Source: Candidatus Poribacteria bacterium
GTDB taxonomy: Bacteria; Poribacteria; WGA-4E; WGA-3G
Assembly: GCA_009835515.1 (NCBI GenBank)
Contig: VXXH01000049.1
Span: 1-7,021 of the forward strand
Direction: 5' to 3'
Length of the DNA stretch: 7,021 bases
Position 1 is the stretch's first letter, and each line of letters begins with the position of its first letter. Below are positions 1-4,377 of the stretch, in pieces. The notes under the pieces were generated by a model. That model saw only the letters and a program-made list of their open reading frames with translations. It was not told the origin of the DNA and did no database searches. Position numbers and translations under genes: made by a program.

Positions 1-2
1 TC

Positions 3-524
3 GACAAGCATTATAAATGGGTTTATAATAAAGCCTACCGAATGCTTGGAAATTACCAGGATACAGAAGAGGTTGCCTCGGATGTATTCATTAAGGTTTG
101 GCAGAAGCTAAACAAAAACAAATGGGATGCAGAAAAAGGTAGTTTTCAAGCATGGTTAAATATGGTGGCTCGAAACACTATCATCGATGCAATACGAAAA
201 CGGAACCGGATTCGGGAACATCCGCTCAGCGGTTCACCTGACGAAGATGAACAACCACTGAGTAAATATGAGGATCCCTACTCAGGTCCCGAACAAGAAT
301 TAGAAGCCGTAGAAGCACAACAGATTTTGGAGAGTGCCCTTGAACAGGTCACTAAATCCAATCATCGGATCGCGTGGATGTTGCGGCACTTAGAAGGTTA
401 CAGTATTGCAGAGATCGCCCGCATTCTTAACCGAAAAGAAGGAACCGTGAAGATCTGGATTTTTCGGTGTACAGAAGAACTGCGGAAAATTCTGGTTGCT
501 AAGGGCATCCAGTGGATTTATTAA
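3..524 (+). CDS. ECF-type sigma-70 family RNA polymerase sigma factor, 5' end cut by the window
   Basis: The frame is open from base 3, 13 codons before the first ATG (42), and these codons (DKHYKWVYNKAYRML) continue the family pattern. The ATG at 42 is therefore internal and the true start lies outside the window. Region 2 is seen in the segment with DTEEVASDVFIKVWQKL and GSFQAWLNMVARNTIIDAIRKR, the usual core-binding and -10 recognition helices. An acidic linker (about bases 225-320) separates it from region 4. The region 4 helix-turn-helix for -35 binding covers GYSIAEIARILNRKEGTVK, followed by the recognition helix. The length, with two domains and no region 1 or 3, fits the ECF group; as a family, these direct core RNA polymerase to a small regulon and are usually held by an anti-sigma factor. 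The next gene starts 16 bases downstream and is a candidate partner. Which ECF subgroup it belongs to cannot be told. Confidence 0.9.
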   Translation, partial: DKHYKWVYNKAYRMLGNYQDTEEVASDVFIKVWQKLNKNKWDAEKGSFQAWLNMVARNTIIDAIRKRNRIREHPLSGSPDEDEQPLSKYEDPYSGPEQELEAVEAQQILESALEQVTKSNHRIAWMLRHLEGYSIAEIARILNRKEGTVKIWIFRCTEELRKILVAKGIQWIY

Positions 525-540
525 TTTGGAGGACTAACTA

Positions 541-1197
541 ATGCGCTTCTGGAAGAAATGGCGGAAGGCTGGGATCTCAGCAGACGACCTTAAGAAGGCA
601 GAGATGCTGGAAGCTTATACGCGTTGGCTGAAAAACGAAAAGCTATCTCGTAAGCAGAAAGGTCTTTTGAAGGAAATTAACAGCTTCCCGGAACTTCAGC
701 CGTTGAAACAATTAATCGATTTTACACACTATCGCTTCGAGGAAAGAGAGAACGTCATGTTACCGCCGGGCAGCCAACAGCGCGTCTGCGAACGGGTCAT
801 GGCAGAAATTCGGGGCGAGGCACCGGAGACCAATGTTTCCACTGACGGGATGCAGCCGCAATTCGGCTATAGTCCACAAGGTATGGGTAACGAAACCACT
901 GAAATTATGCAGGTAGACGCGTCTCTACCGAACGCGGACGCACTGCAACAGTGGGACACCGAACAATCATCCGCATCCCCAGAAATGTTGAAACGTTACG
1001 ACGCAATCCGGACACTTTCCCGTTTGCACGTCCGGTTTGAGCAGAAGGATGACGAGGTATACGTCACAGACTTAGGCAGTTCTAACGCGACTTATGTCGA
1101 TGATGAACGTGTCGAAACGTCTACGCCTGTTCAAGACGGTTCTACTCTAAAGTGTGGAAAAATTAGTTTCAAAGTCGTTGACATTGAACGTTCATAG
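541..1197 (+). CDS. FHA-domain protein with anti-sigma-like N-terminus, probable partner of the upstream sigma factor
   Basis: The protein has 218 residues. The start is well supported: GGAGG at 528-532 lies 8 bases before ATG 541. The C-terminal part (about residues 158-215) matches the second half of an FHA domain: SRLH (160-163), then DLGSSNATY (177-185), then a DGxxLxxG turn and final strands. In this family the Ser of SR and the Asn of SxNGT contact phosphothreonine; both are present here (S160, N182), although the usual Gly is Ala183. The first FHA strands with the GR motif are not recognisable. The N-terminal part (about 15-95) is helical and polar and ends in LPPGSQQRVCERVMAEI. This resembles the layout of cytoplasmic anti-sigma domains, but the zinc-binding HxxxCxxC is absent. 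No membrane segment is seen. An ETTE motif (118-121) lies in the flexible middle. I infer a soluble regulator of the upstream sigma factor that responds to Ser/Thr phosphorylation. The FHA call is firm; the anti-sigma role is a guess from position and layout. Confidence 0.75.
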   Translation: MRFWKKWRKAGISADDLKKAEMLEAYTRWLKNEKLSRKQKGLLKEINSFPELQPLKQLIDFTHYRFEERENVMLPPGSQQRVCERVMAEIRGEAPETNVSTDGMQPQFGYSPQGMGNETTEIMQVDASLPNADALQQWDTEQSSASPEMLKRYDAIRTLSRLHVRFEQKDDEVYVTDLGSSNATYVDDERVETSTPVQDGSTLKCGKISFKVVDIERS

Positions 1198-1283
1198 CTA
1201 TATGGGAGCAGCTGCTATAACGCCCAAATTCTAAGCAAATCTATGTTTTTCATGACATTTGGTTCAATTGAAACATAGTCTAT
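1198..1283 (+). other. Short intergenic stretch with palindromes, no gene
   Basis: This stretch sits between the FHA gene and the TnpB relic. It holds a 10-bp palindrome AGCAGCTGCT (1207-1216) and an inverted repeat at 1241-1278, listed separately. No coding sequence is recognised. It may be further decayed transposon sequence or the 3' end of the FHA transcript. Confidence 0.4.
1241..1278. repeat. Inverted repeat CTATGTTT / AAACATAG
   Basis: CTATGTTT (1241-1248) and AAACATAG (1271-1278) are perfect complements, 8 bp each, around a 22-base loop. The palindrome TTCAATTGAA (1263-1272) overlaps the right arm. It lies 43 bases after the FHA gene stop and just before the TnpB relic. The loop is too long and the arms too AT-rich for a standard intrinsic terminator. 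It could be the edge of a decayed element or simply chance. Confidence 0.35.
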
Positions 1284-1434
1284 TTAGATGTCAATGCTGC
1301 GATAAATCTAAGAACCCTCACCATCGGTTCGGTGGAGAGGCTAAACGCCTGACGGAGTCCGTGTAAGACCTCGTTTGGAGGCGGTGGACATCAAAGCAGG
1401 AATACTAAAACAAGATATGTCTGTTTCTGTGTAG
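1284..1434 (+). pseudogene. tnpB: Decayed C-terminal remnant of an IS200/IS605-family TnpB
   Basis: Reading from 1287 gives DVNAAINLRTLT, the RuvC-III region of TnpB nucleases (the first Asp is a catalytic residue in this family), then VERLNA and an in-frame TGA at 1350-1352. In intact relatives this continues as RLNACGDGVRPRLEA. Here the reading resumes one frame over from 1351 as DGVRVRPRLEAVDIKAG and ends at TAG 1432-1434. A short deletion around 1349-1351, removing the Cys-Gly codons, thus broke the frame; an extra codon may have been gained near 1363. Everything upstream of RuvC-III is missing, so about 50 codons of a roughly 400-codon gene remain. Two small hairpins sit in this part: ACGG/CCGT (1352-1362) and CCTC/GAGG (1369-1381). 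In living elements the tnpB 3' end and the right end are also the template of the omega RNA. The element cannot encode a nuclease or move on its own. Confidence 0.82.
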
Positions 1435-1449
1435 ATATATCACGTTTTG

Positions 1450-1507
1450 AAGGAACAGAAGGATCAGGTGTGCATTGAAATCAGACTATTTAATGCCCCT
1501 GTTCCTT
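1450..1507 (+). promoter_or_regulatory. Nested hairpin enclosing the start of the metallopeptidase gene
   Basis: AAGGAACAG (1450-1458) is perfectly complementary to CTGTTCCTT (1499-1507). Inside, GCATTGAA (1472-1479) pairs with TTTAATGC (1489-1496), with one G-U pair. The inner stem contains the TTG start at 1475, the outer stem overlaps the purine-rich stretch upstream, and AAGGA (1459-1463) lies in between. If transcribed, this fold would hide the start codon and could lower or condition translation. Whether it is a leftover of the transposon right end or a selected control element cannot be decided from one sequence. Confidence 0.4.
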
Positions 1508-2554
1508 ATGAAAGCAGTGCATCTAAGGCATACCAATTCATTAGCATTGTCACATTTCCGACAAGCAACAGTTAGTTACGGACAAGCTTGCTATGTTGAA
1601 GCCATCCAACACTATCTCGCTGGCTTGAAATTGGGTGCAGCCCAGCATCACTATATCTATGCCGATCTTGCAAAAGCATACGAGATGGTCGGAGAATGGG
1701 ATACAGCATTGGCATGCCTAGATATTGCACTTCGGTTGTGTCCAGATTCACCGACCGCCCTTAGACGTAAGGCACGCATTCTTGATGAGAAAGCCTGTTA
1801 TGACGCGTTGGTGTGTTTGGATGATTTGCAGGAACCACCACCTCAAGGATTCCTTGAACAGCTGCAGCTGGACGCTACAGTCCCGCCGAAATACGCTATG
1901 AATGCCGAATTTTTCACGCTGACCTGCCATTCCGCGATGCACCCACAGACAGTGTGGAATATTTGTCGACTGATTCATCGAGCTTATAGGGAACTCGGCG
2001 AAATGCTCGGGTACTATCCCCTATCCGCCGTATCTATCTCAGTTACAAATACAAATGGTACCGAGCTATCGCAACGTTTGCTGCCGAACTGGGCGAGTGG
2101 CTGCTACGATGGTAGTATCCAACTGGTATACTGCGCAGTTAGTGAACCGGTTTTGGGCATTTTATATGCGCTGCTTCGGCATGAATGGATTCATCTACTG
2201 GTCCATCATCTAACGAACGGACAGTGTCCTATATGGCTCGATGAAGGACTGGCACAAAGTGTTGCACGTCCTATGTTCGAGTCCGAACGGCTCAATTTGC
2301 AACAGGCTGTCGAAACAAAGCGGTTGCTCCCGTTTACCGCACTGAGCGAACCGTTTAGCCAACTTCCTGCGAAATATCGGAAATTAGCATACATCCAATC
2401 CACAGCAATCGTTGAATATCTTATTCAGCAATTCGGTCTTCCGCAAATTCGCGCGCTGCTTCATCAACTGGGTAACGATATGCCTACAGAGACAGCACTT
2501 GAACAAACTTTCGGTCTAACGCTGAAGGAAATCCCCTTCGTCGGCACCGTTTAG
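1475..2554 (+). CDS. TPR protein with gluzincin-type zinc metallopeptidase (peptidase MA-like) domain
   Basis: The protein has 359 residues. Residues 28-93 form about two tetratricopeptide repeats (ACYVEAIQHYLAGLKL; GEWDTALACLDIALRLCPD), a protein-binding scaffold. The C-terminal half holds HEWIH (236-240), the HExxH zinc site with Glu237 as the general base, and WLDEGLA with Glu257, 17 residues after the second His, as the third zinc ligand. This is the pattern of the peptidase MA-like family, so the enzyme appears active. Substrate and partners are unknown. I see no signal peptide or membrane helix, so it is probably cytoplasmic unless the start is wrong. The start is uncertain: TTG 1475 has AAGGA 11 bases upstream, while in-frame ATG 1493 and ATG 1508 lack a clear ribosome binding site but would still leave both domains whole. 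It is followed 43 bases later by the cvpA-like gene, suggesting one transcript. Its start overlaps a hairpin next to a TnpB relic. Confidence 0.85.
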   Translation: MKSDYLMPLFLMKAVHLRHTNSLALSHFRQATVSYGQACYVEAIQHYLAGLKLGAAQHHYIYADLAKAYEMVGEWDTALACLDIALRLCPDSPTALRRKARILDEKACYDALVCLDDLQEPPPQGFLEQLQLDATVPPKYAMNAEFFTLTCHSAMHPQTVWNICRLIHRAYRELGEMLGYYPLSAVSISVTNTNGTELSQRLLPNWASGCYDGSIQLVYCAVSEPVLGILYALLRHEWIHLLVHHLTNGQCPIWLDEGLAQSVARPMFESERLNLQQAVETKRLLPFTALSEPFSQLPAKYRKLAYIQSTAIVEYLIQQFGLPQIRALLHQLGNDMPTETALEQTFGLTLKEIPFVGTV

Positions 2555-2597
2555 GGCGCGAATCGTAAACTTCTCGTACAAAAACACCCAACAAACC

Positions 2598-3092
2598 ATG
2601 ACGAAACTTGATATCGGTATCTTCATCCTCGTTGGACTGGCAGGCATAAGTTGTTACCGTGCCGGTTTTACCCGAAGTGTTTGGGGTGTATTTGTAATTG
2701 GCGTAGGATTTTTCGCTGCATGCCAATTTTGGCATCAACTCGCGGCACCCCTTCAGAAACTCATAGTAAATTCCACTTGGACGAAATGGCTGAGCATTGT
2801 TGCTATTGTACTTGTCGTTTCTATTCTCGTTGACTCGCTCTTTGAGCGTATCCAGCGTATCCTCGAAAAAGGAGTCTTGGGCTGGGCGAACCGACTCTTA
2901 GGACTCTGCTTCGGTATCGCTTCTGGTGGGCTTGCCATCGCTTGCGCACTCATCTTACTAAACACCTATGGTGGTAACGGCTTCAAAAACGAGATTTCAA
3001 ACTCTCGTTTTGCCCCACAACTCATAGATATTGGCAATAACGTTTGGGCAGTCAGCAAAGAACATGTGCAAAAACAACTCAACACAGAATGA
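2598..3092 (+). CDS. cvpA: CvpA-family integral membrane protein
   Basis: The protein has 164 residues with four predicted membrane helices at about 4-20, 27-46, 63-82 and 100-122. It shows the CvpA family layout: LDI at the N-terminus, a Gly and Arg (RAGFTRSVWG) between helices 1 and 2, an amphipathic stretch (FERIQRILEKG), and NRLLGLCFGIASG leading into helix 4. CvpA was named for colicin V production in E. coli. Family members are inner-membrane proteins linked to envelope stress resistance, but their molecular role is unsettled. The length is normal for the family. ATG 2598 has no visible Shine-Dalgarno, so translation may depend on the gene upstream. The stop TGA overlaps the ATG of the next gene as ATGA (3089-3092), which implies translational coupling. 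The neighbours are both TPR proteins. Confidence 0.85.
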   Translation: MTKLDIGIFILVGLAGISCYRAGFTRSVWGVFVIGVGFFAACQFWHQLAAPLQKLIVNSTWTKWLSIVAIVLVVSILVDSLFERIQRILEKGVLGWANRLLGLCFGIASGGLAIACALILLNTYGGNGFKNEISNSRFAPQLIDIGNNVWAVSKEHVQKQLNTE

Positions 3093-4033
3093 AAACTTTC
3101 TCCCCTACCTCAGTGCGATATGCCCTTGTAAGCTGCACCCTATATTTTCTTCTTTTCAGCACAGTTCCGCTGTCTACGGCTGCAGAATCCGCCTTCGCAG
3201 ACTCACTCTTCCAACAAGGCGACTACCTCAACGCCGCCCACGAATATAAACGACTCCTCTTTCTACATCCGGATACCCCTCAAAGCGATTTTATAGCGTT
3301 TCGCGTTGCCGCATCCTACCAGAACGCAGGCAAATTGAAAAACGCAATTCCTGCTTACCAACTCCTGATTGACACCTATCCGGAAAGTAGCCTTGTTGCG
3401 CGGTGTAAGAACAACATTGCGCAATGCCACATCCTGTTAGGCAATAGTAAACACGGACTTTCATCGCTAAAACAATTCCTTGCGGAACATGCGGAGAGCG
3501 ACCTAGCACCACGCGCGCATTTTACAATTGGAATGGTACACATAGATAAGAGAGAATGGATACAAGCGCGCCAAGTGTGGAGTGATGTCTCTTTAACGTA
3601 TCCAGAGAGTCCTTTCGCCGAGGTTAGCAATAGATTAGCGCGACAGGTAAAAGATGCCGAGAATTTGCCGCGCCGTTCTCCGACACTTGCTGGCGTGCTT
3701 TCAGCGTTCGTACCGGGCAGTGGACAGATTTATACAGGACGAACTGTTGATGGACTCTATGCTTTTGTTAGCGTCGCAGTGCTGGGCGGCGCGAGTTTCT
3801 ATTACGCTGACCAAGGACGTTACAAAGTCGCTGTACCCGTTGGAATACTCGGTGCGTTTTTCTATGGGAATAGCATTTATCAGGGAATCCAGACTGCCCG
3901 GACTTTTAACGGAGAATATGAAAAACTGTTTCGTAATAAACTCCAACAGGAAATTCGAGATTCTGGTCTATTCGGGGCAATACCATCACCGACAGATGAA
4001 GTGAAATTTGTACTATGGCAATCAAGGTTTTAA
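3089..4033 (+). CDS. Exported TPR protein (BamD/YbgF-like repeats) with C-terminal PGSGQIYTG membrane domain
   Basis: The start is taken at ATG 3089, giving 314 residues, because it forms an ATGA overlap with the cvpA stop and puts a clean signal peptide at the N-terminus (hydrophobic core about 11-28, likely cleavage after STAA near residue 32). The upstream ATG at 3044 would add 15 polar residues ahead of it and is less likely. Residues 35-180 carry about four TPR units of the YbgF/BamD type (QQGDYLNAAHEYKRLL; AGKLKNAIPAYQLLIDTYPES; LGNSKHGLSSLKQFLAEH; REWIQARQVWSDVSLTYPES). These usually work in periplasmic or outer-membrane assembly. There is no lipobox Cys at the cleavage site. The tail (about 200-275) has LSAFVPGSGQIYTGR, with P209, followed by two hydrophobic stretches. 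This motif resembles small membrane domains such as DUF5683. I expect an envelope protein anchored by its tail, co-translated with CvpA. The exact function is not recognised. Confidence 0.85.
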   Translation: MKTFSPTSVRYALVSCTLYFLLFSTVPLSTAAESAFADSLFQQGDYLNAAHEYKRLLFLHPDTPQSDFIAFRVAASYQNAGKLKNAIPAYQLLIDTYPESSLVARCKNNIAQCHILLGNSKHGLSSLKQFLAEHAESDLAPRAHFTIGMVHIDKREWIQARQVWSDVSLTYPESPFAEVSNRLARQVKDAENLPRRSPTLAGVLSAFVPGSGQIYTGRTVDGLYAFVSVAVLGGASFYYADQGRYKVAVPVGILGAFFYGNSIYQGIQTARTFNGEYEKLFRNKLQQEIRDSGLFGAIPSPTDEVKFVLWQSRF

Positions 4034-4296
4034 GATGTCCATTGCGGGTCTATTAAACGCAAAATATCGTTCGGTACCTTATAATGGCATTTGAATAAAA
4101 TTATGCACCTTTTTTCAACTCATTCGCGACTATATAGTGAAAAGTGAAATAGTCAATCAGACATTCCCTCGTACCTTTAAACACTCCTACCCTGAAACGT
4201 ATTATCCAGTTATTAAAACCAACAATTATCTGAAGACAATTGACAACGCGCTTACAATACGGCAAGTCAACGTCGATGTGCGTCAAGTATTCGGTC
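4034..4296. other. Intergenic region without recognisable gene
   Basis: The stretch is AT-rich and has stops in most frames. It contains a short palindrome ACTATATAGT (4129-4138), a tandem pair of AGTGAAA (4136-4149) and an isolated TATAAT (4080-4085) with no good -35. A weak 5-bp hairpin TTGCG/CGCAA (4042-4062) follows the previous gene but lacks a GC-rich stem and U-tract, so no intrinsic terminator is called. Reading frames across it look like no known protein. Confidence 0.5.
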
Positions 4297-4324
4297 AGTG
4301 CATACAAGGTAATGTGTATGCACT
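4297..4324. promoter_or_regulatory. Perfect inverted repeat over the -35 region: candidate operator
   Basis: AGTGCATACA (4297-4306) and TGTATGCACT (4315-4324) are perfect 10-bp complements with an 8-base spacer. The right arm ends 15 bases before the TATAAT at 4340, where a -35 box would lie. Such a dyad fits the binding site of a dimeric repressor or activator. The fusion gene encodes its own sigma domain, but ECF promoters are not normally dyads, so a separate regulator is more likely. It is not terminator-like, having no U-tract and a mixed-base stem. Confidence 0.6.
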
Positions 4325-4337
4325 TTTCACAAATTTT

Positions 4338-4345
4338 GCTATAAT
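4338..4345 (+). promoter_or_regulatory. Extended -10 promoter of the sigma-S9 fusion gene
   Basis: TGCTATAAT at 4337-4345 is a perfect extended -10 (TGN plus TATAAT), 33 bases before the ATG at 4378. No good -35 hexamer is found 16-18 bases upstream; that place is filled by the inverted repeat at 4297-4324. Transcription would start near 4352, leaving a leader of about 26 bases with the ribosome binding site GGAG at 4367-4370, 7 bases before the ATG. Confidence 0.6.
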
Positions 4346-4377
4346 TCTACGTAATAACACCTTTCTGGAGATGTCAG

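Noticed and set aside
1178..1206. TTGACA followed 17 bases later by TATGGG, a possible promoter
   Set aside because: The -35 is perfect but lies in the coding end of the FHA gene, and the -10 matches only three of six bases; there is no clear target gene within reach.
3044..3088. Earlier in-frame ATG for the exported TPR protein
   Set aside because: It would place 15 polar residues before the signal peptide and overlap cvpA by 49 bases; ATG 3089 with the ATGA overlap explains both better.
4042..4062. Hairpin TTGCG/CGCAA as terminator of the cvpA operon
   Set aside because: The 5-bp stem, 11-base loop and absence of a U-tract do not make an intrinsic terminator.
4080..4085. TATAAT upstream of the intergenic region
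   Set aside because: There is no usable -35 or extended -10, and nearly 300 bases separate it from the next gene.
4136..4149. AGTGAAA tandem pair as a repeat array or CRISPR remnant
   Set aside because: There are only two 7-base copies with no spacers; this is within chance for AT-rich DNA.
4240..4258. TTGACA and TACAAT near each other
   Set aside because: The spacer is only 7 bases, far too short for a sigma-70 promoter.
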